Part shown: positions 16,439 to 26,024 of the stretch, piece by piece
How the letters are laid out: each line of letters begins with the position of its first letter
Position numbering within the stretch: the stretch's first letter is position 1
From: Thaumasiovibrio sp047250365
GTDB taxonomy: Bacteria; Pseudomonadota; Gammaproteobacteria; Enterobacterales; Vibrionaceae
Assembly: GCF_047250365.1 (NCBI RefSeq)
Contig: NZ_JBLBVL010000021.1
Location: forward strand, 1-64,000
Reading direction: 5' to 3'
DNA length: 64,000 nt
Translations under genes and position numbers: made by a program
Notes under the pieces: generated by a model
Told to the model about the DNA's origin: nothing
What the model saw: only the letters and a program-made list of their open reading frames with translations
The model's database searches: none

Positions 16439-17470
16439 TTAGTTATTGCTGTGCAGCTCGCTATTTAACTCAACCGCTGATTTGTTGGTTAAGCACTCGA
16501 TTTGTCCCGTCATTGAGTTACGACGGAATAGAAGATCAGGCTTACCAGCAAGATCGCGTGCTTTCACGTATTCAACTTCTTTGCCGTCAGCGTCAAGCAT
16601 ACGCACTTTGGAACCAGCCGTTACATACAGGCCAGATTCGATGGTACAGCGATCCCCCATAGGGAAGCCAAGACCAGCGTTAGCGCCAAGTAGGCTGTTT
16701 TCGCCGATAGAGACAACCACTTTACCGCCACCAGATAGGGTGCCCATAATAGAAGCACCGCCACCAATGTCAGAGCCGTTACCCACCATGACACCTGCAG
16801 AGATACGCCCTTCAACCATGCTAACGCCAGTTGTACCCGCATTAAAGTTGATAAAGCCTTCATGCATTACAGTGGTACCTTCACCCACGTGTGCACCAAG
16901 GCGAACTCGAGATGTATCAGCAATACGTACGCCAGTTGGAACAATGTAGTCGACCATTTTCGGGAACTTGTCAACACAATCAACGGTAAGGCTTTCCCCT
17001 TTTAGACGTGCTTCCATTTGGCGTTCTGCGAGTTCTGGCAAATCGATTGGACCTTGGTTCGTCCAAGCAATGTTGTGCAGTAGGCCAAAGATACCGTCTA
17101 ACACGATGCCGTGTGGTTTCGCCATACGATGAGAGATAAGTTGCAGCTTTAGAAAAGCCTCTGCAACCGAAGTCGGTTTTTCATCTGTTGCTAATAATAC
17201 GATAACCAGCGGTTGGTCACTATTGGTTGCTTTTGTTGCAAATAGCGCAGCTTGGTGTTCGTCAACAGCCTCAAAAGCACTGGCTAGTGCGATCATTTGT
17301 GAAGCATTAACCTCAACAGTTTGGTTGCCACCGTTGTAGTCAGCAATTTCAGAAATGGCTTTAACAAGCGTATCGCTAGGATTTAGGATTGGCGCAGGGA
17401 AGAAAGCTTCGATGATTTTATCATCACGGTTTTTTGTTGCGGTGCCCAACGCAAGAGCAAAGCTAGCCAT
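16439..17470 (-). CDS. dapD: tetrahydrodipicolinate N-succinyltransferase
   Basis: This 343-residue enzyme catalyses succinyl-CoA-dependent succinylation of tetrahydrodipicolinate in lysine and meso-diaminopimelate synthesis. It has an N-terminal helical domain and a left-handed beta-helix with hexapeptide repeats (VRLGAHVGEGTTVMHEGFIN, VMVGNGSDIGGGASIMG, ENSLLGANAGLGFPMGD). The start at 17470 has GGAG 9 bases upstream; an ATG 15 bases earlier overlaps that site. It is a single gene between the DUF2799 terminator and the yebG region. Confidence 0.95.
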   Translation of the reverse strand: MASFALALGTATKNRDDKIIEAFFPAPILNPSDTLVKAISEIADYNGGNQTVEVNASQMIALASAFEAVDEHQAALFATKATNSDQPLVIVLLATDEKPTSVAEAFLKLQLISHRMAKPHGIVLDGIFGLLHNIAWTNQGPIDLPELAERQMEARLKGESLTVDCVDKFPKMVDYIVPTGVRIADTSRVRLGAHVGEGTTVMHEGFINFNAGTTGVSMVEGRISAGVMVGNGSDIGGGASIMGTLSGGGKVVVSIGENSLLGANAGLGFPMGDRCTIESGLYVTAGSKVRMLDADGKEVEYVKARDLAGKPDLLFRRNSMTGQIECLTNKSAVELNSELHSNN

Positions 17471-17611
17471 GTATGTTGTCTCCATTCAAAAATGTTAATG
17501 CGCACACAGACGCGATTCCAAAAAAGTGTTTAGCCATAATAAAGACAGAGTCGATTAGAGTGAAGCCTTTATCGATAATTTTGAAAAAATAACAAATTTT
17601 ATTAAAGGAGA

Positions 17612-17640
17612 ACATAAAGCCCACGAAATGGGCTTTATGT
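17612..17640 (-). terminator. terminator hairpin after yebG
   Basis: A perfect 12-bp stem ACATAAAGCCCA / TGGGCTTTATGT with loop CGAAA lies 15 bases beyond the minus-strand yebG stop. The T-rich tail is weak. Confidence 0.7.
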
Positions 17641-17654
17641 ACTAGAGGAAAGAA

Positions 17655-17939
17655 TTACGCTGCGTCTTCAACCACTTCAGGCTTGGTTGCTTTCTTTTTT
17701 GGTGTTGCTTTTCGCTTGGCACCTAGCGCATCAAGAACATCTTCACGGTTCTCGGCTAAGAATAGCGCTAGTTCTTCACGTTTCTCTTCGTTCTCAATGA
17801 GATCACTTTTCTCGATAACGGCGAATAAGGCATCAGCCATATCTAGCATTTTGTCATATGCATCGGCTTCAGCTTTAGATGTGAACGTCATCTTTTCTTC
17901 TCCGTTTCGCTCTACCACGTATTTAATGATAACAGCCAT
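17655..17939 (-). CDS. yebG: DNA damage-inducible protein YebG
   Basis: The 94-residue protein begins MAVIIKYVVERNGEEKMTFTSK and matches the E. coli YebG family throughout: AEADAYDKMLDMADALFAVI, then an acidic middle and a Lys/Ala-rich tail. The start at 17939 is set by GGAGACTTGCCC just upstream; longer readings run into the operator. A LexA box lies 22 bases upstream, so SOS induction is expected. The family's biochemical role is not known. Confidence 0.9.
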   Translation of the reverse strand: MAVIIKYVVERNGEEKMTFTSKAEADAYDKMLDMADALFAVIEKSDLIENEEKREELALFLAENREDVLDALGAKRKATPKKKATKPEVVEDAA

Positions 17940-17960
17940 GGGCAAGTCTCCAAGTTGATT

Positions 17961-17980
17961 TACTGACTTTTTATACAGTA
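17961..17980. promoter_or_regulatory. LexA box (SOS operator)
   Basis: The site TACTG-N10-CAGTA fits the CTG-N10-CAG LexA consensus; read on the minus strand it is TACTGTAT followed by AAAAAGTCAGTA. It lies between yebG (start 17939) and the Tag-like gene (start 18019) and could repress both. Confidence 0.85.
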
Positions 17981-18018
17981 CCATGAAGATGGTGTCTAGT
18001 CAGGAGGAGAAAAACGCG

Positions 18019-18705
18019 ATGACTCAAGAAAAATTTAGCACAATTTTTCAACGGGCTGCTGAAAGGAAGGGGGGAGAAGACGCACTGCTTCGCCAATTAT
18101 CGCCGCCCTTAACGTCGGAGCAGTTACTGGCAGTAACCGATGATCGTTGGTTGGCGGCTTTGAGCCAGAAAGTTTTCCAATCGGGCCTTAGCTGGCAGGT
18201 AGTACGAAATAAATGGCCGGGTTTCGAAGAGGTATTTTGGGGCTTTGATATTGAGAAGCTGTTAATGATGCCGGATGATATGTGGGAGAGAAAAGCGCAA
18301 GATACGCGGATTATCCGCCACTTTCGCAAGGTGAAAACCATTAAAGCCAATGCCGAGATGATCTATCACCTGCAGCGCGAGCATGGCAGTTTTAGTGCTT
18401 TTGTGGCGAATTGGCCCAGCGACAATATTATTGGACTTTGGGGTATTCTCAAACAAACGGGCCAACGCTTAGGCGGCAATACGGGTCCGTATACGTTACG
18501 TATTATGGGCAAAGAGACCTTTCTCTTGACCCGCGATGTGGAGGATTATCTGCGTCATACTGGGGTGATAACGGGTGGTTTGCACACTAAACGTAGCCAC
18601 GCGGCAGCACAGGGAGCGTTTAATCACTGGCAGCAGGAGAGTGGTTTAAGTCTCACAGAAATTAGCCAAATTGTTGCTTTTAGCGTCGGTGAAAACCGCC
18701 TCTAA
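18019..18705 (+). CDS. DNA-3-methyladenine glycosylase I-like protein
   Basis: The 228-residue protein has the Tag-family core FQSGLSWQVVRNKWPGFEEVFWGFD (about 57-81) and VKTIKANAEMI. The C-terminal part around GVITGGLHTKRSHA also fits. Tag removes 3-methyladenine from alkylated DNA. Unlike E. coli Tag it lacks the N-terminal Cys and the C-terminal His/Cys zinc ligands, so it is a divergent, longer (228 versus about 187) member whose activity is unproven. AGGAGG lies 11 bases before the ATG at 18019. Its promoter region contains the LexA box, so damage induction is plausible. Confidence 0.75.
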   Translation: MTQEKFSTIFQRAAERKGGEDALLRQLSPPLTSEQLLAVTDDRWLAALSQKVFQSGLSWQVVRNKWPGFEEVFWGFDIEKLLMMPDDMWERKAQDTRIIRHFRKVKTIKANAEMIYHLQREHGSFSAFVANWPSDNIIGLWGILKQTGQRLGGNTGPYTLRIMGKETFLLTRDVEDYLRHTGVITGGLHTKRSHAAAQGAFNHWQQESGLSLTEISQIVAFSVGENRL

Positions 18706-18828
18706 TCTGTTATGGTCGACGATAACGCCGATTGTGTTGTTTTGATGGGTAGGAATGTTATTCATACTAGACAGGCGAGGGCGATTCACTGACAATTCAG
18801 CCACTAACCGAACAAACTGGGAGCCGAT

Positions 18829-21800
18829 GTGTTTACCGTTTACCATTCCAATCAACTTGATATTTTAAAGTCATTGCTTGTTGAGCTGATTCGCCGTGAA
18901 CCGCTAAGCAATCCTTTGCAAGCGGAATGCATTTTGGTGCAAAGTCCAGGTATGTCGCAATGGCTTAAATTGGCGCTTGCTCAAGAGCAAGGCATTGCTG
19001 CCAATCTGCATTTCCCGCTGCCAGCGACGTTTATTTGGCAGCTTTTTATTGATGTTCTGGGGGATGTTCCGTCGCGGAGTGCATTCAATAAGGATGCCAT
19101 GACATGGAAATTGGTTGGTCTGTTACCTGAAATGTTAACTCAAGCTGAATTTGCGCCCTTAGCCGCGTACTTAGCGGAAGATAACGATGGGTATAAACGT
19201 TATCAATTGGCCGCAAAAATTGCCGATATATTCGACCAGTATTTGGTTTATCGACCAGAGTGGATTGCCGCTTGGGAAGAGGGGCGAGATGTGGATCTGC
19301 ATGAAGGGCAGCATCCATGGCAGCCACTGTTATGGCGTGCGCTCTATCAACAAACACTGGCGTTGGGTCAATCTCATTACCATCGTGGAAACCTGTATCA
19401 GCAGCTGATTGAAACGTTAAGCCAGTGTGCAGAGTCCGGCGCTTTGCCCGCATCATTGCCGCCACGCCTGTTTGTTTTTGGCATCTCCGCCCTTCCGCCC
19501 CGTTATTTGGATGCACTGGAAGCTCTGGGTGAGCATATCGATGTGCATTTGATGTTCACTAACCCTTGCCGGCACTATTGGGGAGATATTCGCGATCAGC
19601 GTTTTATCGACAAAATGGCAAAACGTTTCCACCGTCAGATCATTTGGTTAGATGACCATAGTGAAATGGCTGGTGAGAAAAGTACCTTGAAAGGGCAGCC
19701 AGAAGATAACCTCGAAGAGGCGCATCACCTTAACCCACTGGGTAATAGTTTACTAGCCTCTATGGGTAAACTAGGACGGGATAACTTATGTTTACTGGCT
19801 GAAAAGGAGGCGGTTGAAATTGATGCGTTTGTAGAGATAGAGCGCACTGGCTTACTGCAGCATATTCAGGCTGATATTTTAGAGTTAGAAGACCGCAACA
19901 GTGAAACACTTTATCTCGATAGCCAACATAAAATCGGCTTAGCCAGTGATGACCGCAGTTTAACCATTCATGCTTGCCATAGCGCAATGCGAGAAGTTGA
20001 AGTGTTGCATGATCAATTGCTTGCTCAACTGGATGCTGACCACAACTTACATGCCCGTGATATTGTTGTAATGGTCTCTGATATTAATCGGTATAGTCCA
20101 GCCATCCAGTCTGTGTTTGGTAATGCCAGTGCAGAGCGTTACATTCCATTCTCGATTTCCGATCGCAGCGCAGATACCGAGAACCCAATCCTGTTGGCTT
20201 TCCATCATATTCTAGCACTACCTCGACTGCGTTGTACCGCGTCGGAATTGCAGACGTTGCTCGAAGTGCCCGCCGTGATGCGCCGCTTTGCTATCGAAGA
20301 GAAAGACCTTCCACAACTGGCTCAATGGTTAGAAGAGTGTGGTGTGCGTTGGGGCTTGGATGCGCATACTGCAGAAGAGTTTGCTTTGCCAAGCCAGCAC
20401 GCAAACACATGGTTATTTGGCTTGCAACGCATGGTGTTAGGTTATGCCATGCCATCTGAGATGGGGTTATTTCAGGGACAGATGGCCTACGACGAAGTAC
20501 AAGGGCTGAATGCTGAATTGGCGGGTAAGCTGGGCATGTTTGTGGAAACGGTGATTGGTTTGCGCCGTGCATTAAGTCAGCCACAACCCCCTCATGACTG
20601 GCTGCACCTGATTAATCAAGTTCTAGATTCAATGTTTGTTTTCGATCTAGATGATGAGCGAGTTATCGCCCTGATCCGCGACAAAACAGAGCAACTGCTA
20701 ACCCAGCTAGAAGATGCTGCCTACCTTGATGAAATCAGCCCTGCCATTGTGACTAGTTACTATAAACAAGCCCTGAACAATGAACGTGTTTCACAACGAT
20801 TTTTGGCGGGGCAGGTTAATTTCTGCACCTTAATGCCGATGCGCTCGATTCCGTTTAAAGTGGTTTGCCTACTAGGCATGAATGAAGGCAGCTATCCACG
20901 CAGTACCGCGCCAGAAGGGTTTGACTTAATGAATGCCGACCCGCGCCGCGGCGATCGCTCGCGGCGAGATGATGATCGCTATCTGTTTTTAGAAGCGCTG
21001 TTATCGGCACAGCAATGTCTCTATATCAGCTATATTGGACGTTCGATTCAAGACAATACCGAGAAAATGCCTTCGTTGTTAGTGACGGAACTGCTGGAAT
21101 ATTGTGAACAGGGCTATTGTCTTGAAGGGCAGCAATCCTTAGACCCAACCGAATCTTCGCGTATGCTGCAGCGACACCTTATTCAAGCTCATCCTATGGT
21201 GCCATATAGTCCAGCGGCTTTTGCGGGGGACGCACCAAGCTTTGCTAAGGAGTGGTTGCCTGTGGCAAAAGGAAGTACAGGGGAAGGCACAGTATTTGAC
21301 CAACAGCCATTACCCGTATTTGAGCTGCCGATAGAACCGATAGCATTGCCAGAATTGCTGCGATTTTGGCGTTTACCTGTTCAGTACTTTTTCAATCGAC
21401 GTTTAAAAGTGTGGTTTGGTCAGGATGTCACCGAGAACAACGATGATGAACCGTTTGCTTTTGAAGCCTTGGAGCGTTATCAGATGCGTGCGAGTTTGCT
21501 GGAGTGGGCGATTTTACACGGCGATGATGAGGCTACATTAGCCAATTTTCGAGCTCAACAGCAAGCGGCGGGTCGACTGCCACATGCGGCATTTGGTGCG
21601 TTGACATTAACCGATATTGAGCGTGATGTGTTGCCATTGGCGCGACGAATTCGTGCGTTATCGCATTGTCCAGAGATGGATGTGGAAGTGCGACTGTCTG
21701 ATGAGAGTGGATTTAAGTTACAAGGGTGGTTGAAACAGATCTACCCCAGCGCCATGATCCGCTATCGTCCCGGCAACTGGCGCAGCGTGGATCTGCTGGC

Positions 21801-22194
21801 GACGTGGTTAGAGCACTTGTGTCTGAACGCAATGGGGCATGCTAAACCGAGCTGGTTTATTGCGATGGATGCGGAGCTGCATTTTGCGCCACTGCCATCA
21901 AGTACCGCGATGTCGCTGTTGCAACCTTACTTTTGTGGTCTGCAAGACGGCATGAATCAGCCAATGGTCTATTTCCCTAAAACAGCATTGGCAGGGTTAA
22001 ATGATCCGGAAAAAGCAGCCAGTAAAATGCAGACGGCTTTCGAGTCAGGTTTTGTGCCTGGAGAAGGGAGTGACCCATATATCCAGCGTGTATGGCCTAA
22101 CTGGGAGAGTGTGCCGTTAGAGATGTTAGAAAGCCTCGCGCAACAGTACTTAAAGCCTGCATTAGATTGGGTGGTAATTGAGAAGAGAGAGTAG
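18829..22194 (+). CDS. recC: exodeoxyribonuclease V gamma subunit RecC
   Basis: The 1121-residue subunit of RecBCD recognises Chi and splits the duplex during double-strand-break repair. The start MFTVYHSNQLD and blocks such as LVQSPGMSQWLKLALAQ, FPLPATFIWQLF, DQYLVYRPEWIAAWE and FCTLMPMRSIPFKVVCLLGMNEG match E. coli RecC along its length. The start codon is GTG at 18829 with GGGAG just upstream; an ATG two bases earlier is out of frame. It is followed by recB after 236 bases. The ptrA gene that separates recC and recB in E. coli is absent. Confidence 0.96.
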   Translation: MFTVYHSNQLDILKSLLVELIRREPLSNPLQAECILVQSPGMSQWLKLALAQEQGIAANLHFPLPATFIWQLFIDVLGDVPSRSAFNKDAMTWKLVGLLPEMLTQAEFAPLAAYLAEDNDGYKRYQLAAKIADIFDQYLVYRPEWIAAWEEGRDVDLHEGQHPWQPLLWRALYQQTLALGQSHYHRGNLYQQLIETLSQCAESGALPASLPPRLFVFGISALPPRYLDALEALGEHIDVHLMFTNPCRHYWGDIRDQRFIDKMAKRFHRQIIWLDDHSEMAGEKSTLKGQPEDNLEEAHHLNPLGNSLLASMGKLGRDNLCLLAEKEAVEIDAFVEIERTGLLQHIQADILELEDRNSETLYLDSQHKIGLASDDRSLTIHACHSAMREVEVLHDQLLAQLDADHNLHARDIVVMVSDINRYSPAIQSVFGNASAERYIPFSISDRSADTENPILLAFHHILALPRLRCTASELQTLLEVPAVMRRFAIEEKDLPQLAQWLEECGVRWGLDAHTAEEFALPSQHANTWLFGLQRMVLGYAMPSEMGLFQGQMAYDEVQGLNAELAGKLGMFVETVIGLRRALSQPQPPHDWLHLINQVLDSMFVFDLDDERVIALIRDKTEQLLTQLEDAAYLDEISPAIVTSYYKQALNNERVSQRFLAGQVNFCTLMPMRSIPFKVVCLLGMNEGSYPRSTAPEGFDLMNADPRRGDRSRRDDDRYLFLEALLSAQQCLYISYIGRSIQDNTEKMPSLLVTELLEYCEQGYCLEGQQSLDPTESSRMLQRHLIQAHPMVPYSPAAFAGDAPSFAKEWLPVAKGSTGEGTVFDQQPLPVFELPIEPIALPELLRFWRLPVQYFFNRRLKVWFGQDVTENNDDEPFAFEALERYQMRASLLEWAILHGDDEATLANFRAQQQAAGRLPHAAFGALTLTDIERDVLPLARRIRALSHCPEMDVEVRLSDESGFKLQGWLKQIYPSAMIRYRPGNWRSVDLLATWLEHLCLNAMGHAKPSWFIAMDAELHFAPLPSSTAMSLLQPYFCGLQDGMNQPMVYFPKTALAGLNDPEKAASKMQTAFESGFVPGEGSDPYIQRVWPNWESVPLEMLESLAQQYLKPALDWVVIEKRE

Positions 22195-22324
22195 TGTGGT
22201 CGCCGACAATATATTGTTTTATGTAGGGGTTTTTGTCTGACGACCACCGGCCAGAGGTGACCTGTTTCTGGATTGGTACTCTACTGAAGGCGGCACGAAG
22301 AAACCGTGAATCACTTCTCATCTT

Positions 22325-22340
22325 GATAGATAGATAGATA
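22325..22340. repeat. short tetranucleotide repeat (GATA)4
   Basis: Four perfect GATA units lie in the recC-recB gap, about 90 bases before recB. Copy-number change here could alter promoter spacing, but four units is a low number. Confidence 0.6.
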
Positions 22341-22430
22341 GTTATTAGACACTGATGACGCTATTTTCAGGGTAGATCACAAAAATAAGTGCGACGTTAT
22401 CGCAACCACTAGATTGAATTGAGAGAAAGA

Positions 22431-25400
22431 ATGACGCAAGTGCCAGAACAACTCGACCCAATGACCTTGCCATTAACCGGAATGCGATTAATTGAAGCGT
22501 CAGCCGGCACCGGAAAAACGTTTACCATCGCAGGGCTCTATTTACGCTTGCTGCTTGGTCATGGTGGTGACAGCGCTGCGCCGCGGCCATTGAATGTGAA
22601 TGAAATTCTAGTGGTGACGTTTACGGAAGCTGCAACCGCGGAGCTGCGGGATCGAATTCGGCGCCGGATTCACGATGCTCGATGCGCTTTTACGTTAGGG
22701 GAGAGCGACGATCCCGTCATCGCGCCGTTGTTACAAGCCACACAAGACCATCGAATGGCAGCCAAGCGCTTGTTAGAAGCTGAGCGACAGATGGATGAAG
22801 CTGCCATTTATACGATTCATGGCTTTTGCCAACGTATGCTGAGCCAAAATGCGTTTGAGTCTGGCGCTCTATTTGAAAATGAATTTATTACTGATGAAAG
22901 TCGTCTGCGTTATCAAGCGGTCGCTGATTACTGGCGTCGACGCTTCTATCCATTACAAGCGGAACTGGCAGAATTAATTCGACTTGAATGGCAAAGCCCC
23001 TATCAGCTCTACAAAGAGATCGATAGTTATTTGAGCGGTGCCCCACTGCATATTGAAACAGAGGCCGCGCCAGAAAAACTCGAACAACTACATAAAGAGA
23101 ACCTTGAGCGAATTGGAGCCGTTAAGTCGGCTTGGCTAGCGGATGCCCATGCGTTTCATGCGCTGATCAGTGAGTCTGGGGTAAATAAGCGCAGCTACAC
23201 AAAAACCAGTTTGCCTAAAGCGCTCGATGAGGTTACGCAATGGGCACAAGCGCCTTCTGTTGATTATCAACTTCCAAAGGCGCTTGAAAAATTCGACCAG
23301 CAAGTACTTATTGAAAAAACGGCCAAGGGGACACCACCAATCCATGATGTGTTTGATCAAATTACCGAACTGTTGGCATCTCCTCCTTCCCTGAAGGCAC
23401 CGTTGCTGGCCGATGCCATTGGACATTGCCGTCAAGGGTTAGCCAGCTTAAAGGCGCAGAATGCTTGGTTGTCGTTTGATGATTTATTAACGCAATTGAG
23501 TCGGGCGCTGGATCAAGAAAATGGTGCGCTGTTGGCGGAACGTATTCGCGAATTATATCCGGTGGCGATGATTGATGAGTTTCAGGATACCGATCCGCTG
23601 CAATACCATATCTTTTCTTCGGTATACGCCTCTGCCGTGGCCGATGCTGGACTACTGATGATTGGCGATCCCAAGCAGGCGATTTATGCGTTTCGCGGCG
23701 CCGATATTTTCACCTATATTCAAGCGCGTAGGCAAGTATCAGCCCACTATACACTGAATACCAATTGGCGTTCATCTGCAGAGATGATCGCGGCAGCTAA
23801 TGCGGTTTTTTCTGTGGCGGATAAGCCATTTGTTTACGATGACGATATTCCCTTTTTTCCGGTGAACCCAGCATCAGGGGCAGAGCAGCGTGGCTGGTGG
23901 GTAGACGGGCAGCGCATGCCTGCCATGCAGATATGGCAAGCGGCGGCAACCGTGAAAGAGAGTAAAAAAGGGCAAGAGTCGCAGCCACTCAGTGCTGAAG
24001 TCTATCGCCAGCAGATGGCAGTGACCGCTGCGGCAGAGATGGCGAGATTGCTCTCTTTATCGCAACAGGGCGATGTGGTTCTGGGCCAAGAAGGGCAAGT
24101 TAAACCGCTACAGCCGGGAAATATGGCGGTGTTAGTGCGAACGGGTTACGAAGCGCGTTTAATCAAACAGGCACTGGCTGAGCGAGGTGTTGACAGTGTC
24201 TACTTGTCGAACCGTGATAGTGTATTTTCTCAACCGATCGCGATGGATTTAGTGCGTATCCTTCATGCGGTGTTGATGCCAGAAGATGAGCAGCGTTTGC
24301 GTGCAGCCTTAGCGACAGCACTGTTTTCGCTAACAGCACTACAGCTTGACCGACTCAATCACGATGAACAAGAGTGGGAAAAGGTTGTTTCGGAGTTTCG
24401 AGATTATGCTCAGGCATGGCAACGTCGTGGTGTCATGCCGATGTTGCGGCAACTGCTCCAGCGCCGCCAAATCGCGGAGCGATTATTGGCACAGCAAGAT
24501 GGAGAACGGCAGCTGACTGATTTATTGCATATTGGTGAGTTGTTGCAAAGTCAACGCCAAGAGCTAGACAGTGACCCGGCGCTGTTACGCTGGTTTGAGC
24601 AGCAAATTTCCTTGCCTGCCCAGCAGAGTGATGATGAGCAAGTTCGTCTGGAATCTGAGCGCAATCTGGTGCAAATAGTGACGATTCATAAATCGAAAGG
24701 GCTGGAATATGATCTGGTCTTTTTGCCATTTATTTGTCATTACCGCATGGCGACGACGGCGCTATATCACCAGGAAGGACAAAGTGCGGCATTGTTGGAT
24801 CTATATAATCAATCCAGCAATATCGAAAAAGCGGATGAAGAGCGCCTGGCTGAAGATTTACGTCTTCTTTACGTGGCAGTGACTCGCGCGGTGTATGGGT
24901 GTTACCTCGGCGTTGCTCCGATCCGCAATGGGCGCAGCAGTAAAGAGCCGACGGGTATGCACCACACTGCGATTGGTTGGTTATGGCAAGGGGCTGATGC
25001 GGGAAATTGTGCCGATTGGTCTGCTGCGGTGGCACGGTATATAGCATACAGTGGACAGGCGTGCAGTTTAACAATGGAAGAGAGTGACGTCATATATACG
25101 CCGCCAGCAGAGATCACGACCACGATTGACGCTGCAGTTTTCCAACGTGGCCCGAGCGCAAACTGGTGGTTGACGAGTTATTCTGGCTTAAGTCGCCAAG
25201 GGCATCATTACGACGCTTCGTTTGAGATGCCTGGATTTGACCTCGATGCCGCAACCCCGACAGCCGAGATTGAAGAGCGGCTAGCATTGGAGAGCGTACG
25301 AACAATTGCTGACTTTCCGAAAGGGGCAGGACCCGGCACCTTTCTTCATACGCTGTTTGAGTTAGTGGACTTTACCCAACCCGCGAGCAGTGAAGTCAAT

Positions 25401-26024
25401 CAAGGTGTTATCCTGCATCAGCTTGAAAAAGAGGGCTATGATAGCGATTGGCTACCCGTGATCCAATTGCTGATCGACCAAGTATTGGCCTGTCCATTAG
25501 ATGGCGATAGCTTGCGCCTAAACAGTAAATGCAGTGCGCAGCGGTTGACTGAAATGGAGTTTATGTTTCCAGTTGAACGTTTGACAGCCCATGCCGTAAA
25601 TAAGCTGTTGGCCACCCATGATCCTATTGCTGCAAAAGCACCCCAGCTCGGTTTTGAAACGGTGAGTGGAATGCTGAAAGGCTTTATTGACCTGATCTTT
25701 GAACACCAAGGGCGTTTCTATGTCTTGGACTGGAAATCCAACTGGTTGGGCGAGCAGCCCTCGGATTATACCCCTGAAAAGTTGCAAACTGCGATTACTG
25801 AACATCGCTATGACTTACAGTACCAGCTTTATACGTTAGCCCTCCACCGCTACCTTTCTAGTCGAATAACGGATTACGACTATGACGTGCATTTTGGTGG
25901 GGTCTATTACCTCTTTCTACGTGGTATTGATGCTGCTGGGCAAACAGGGATTCATTATGCCCGCCCTGATAAATCGTTGGTTGTGGCATTTGATGCCATT
26001 ATGAAAGGAGAGCAAGGGCAGTGA
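22431..26024 (+). CDS. recB: exodeoxyribonuclease V beta subunit RecB
   Basis: The 1197-residue UvrD-like 3'-5' helicase and nuclease subunit has the Walker A motif EASAGTGKTF (Lys29). The DEFQDTDP helicase motif, GDPKQAIYAFRGAD and VTIHKSKGLEYDLVFLP follow. The C-terminal nuclease domain carries LDWKSNWLG. The ATG at 22431 has GAGAGAAAG upstream; an in-frame TTG 12 bases earlier is less likely. Its stop overlaps the recD start by 4 bases, indicating coupled translation. Confidence 0.96.
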   Translation: MTQVPEQLDPMTLPLTGMRLIEASAGTGKTFTIAGLYLRLLLGHGGDSAAPRPLNVNEILVVTFTEAATAELRDRIRRRIHDARCAFTLGESDDPVIAPLLQATQDHRMAAKRLLEAERQMDEAAIYTIHGFCQRMLSQNAFESGALFENEFITDESRLRYQAVADYWRRRFYPLQAELAELIRLEWQSPYQLYKEIDSYLSGAPLHIETEAAPEKLEQLHKENLERIGAVKSAWLADAHAFHALISESGVNKRSYTKTSLPKALDEVTQWAQAPSVDYQLPKALEKFDQQVLIEKTAKGTPPIHDVFDQITELLASPPSLKAPLLADAIGHCRQGLASLKAQNAWLSFDDLLTQLSRALDQENGALLAERIRELYPVAMIDEFQDTDPLQYHIFSSVYASAVADAGLLMIGDPKQAIYAFRGADIFTYIQARRQVSAHYTLNTNWRSSAEMIAAANAVFSVADKPFVYDDDIPFFPVNPASGAEQRGWWVDGQRMPAMQIWQAAATVKESKKGQESQPLSAEVYRQQMAVTAAAEMARLLSLSQQGDVVLGQEGQVKPLQPGNMAVLVRTGYEARLIKQALAERGVDSVYLSNRDSVFSQPIAMDLVRILHAVLMPEDEQRLRAALATALFSLTALQLDRLNHDEQEWEKVVSEFRDYAQAWQRRGVMPMLRQLLQRRQIAERLLAQQDGERQLTDLLHIGELLQSQRQELDSDPALLRWFEQQISLPAQQSDDEQVRLESERNLVQIVTIHKSKGLEYDLVFLPFICHYRMATTALYHQEGQSAALLDLYNQSSNIEKADEERLAEDLRLLYVAVTRAVYGCYLGVAPIRNGRSSKEPTGMHHTAIGWLWQGADAGNCADWSAAVARYIAYSGQACSLTMEESDVIYTPPAEITTTIDAAVFQRGPSANWWLTSYSGLSRQGHHYDASFEMPGFDLDAATPTAEIEERLALESVRTIADFPKGAGPGTFLHTLFELVDFTQPASSEVNQGVILHQLEKEGYDSDWLPVIQLLIDQVLACPLDGDSLRLNSKCSAQRLTEMEFMFPVERLTAHAVNKLLATHDPIAAKAPQLGFETVSGMLKGFIDLIFEHQGRFYVLDWKSNWLGEQPSDYTPEKLQTAITEHRYDLQYQLYTLALHRYLSSRITDYDYDVHFGGVYYLFLRGIDAAGQTGIHYARPDKSLVVAFDAIMKGEQGQ

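Noticed and set aside
16446..16949. 167-codon open frame on the plus strand inside dapD
   Set aside because: It is antisense to a fully conserved enzyme gene, with Pro/Ser/Arg-rich low-complexity composition typical of a shadow frame.
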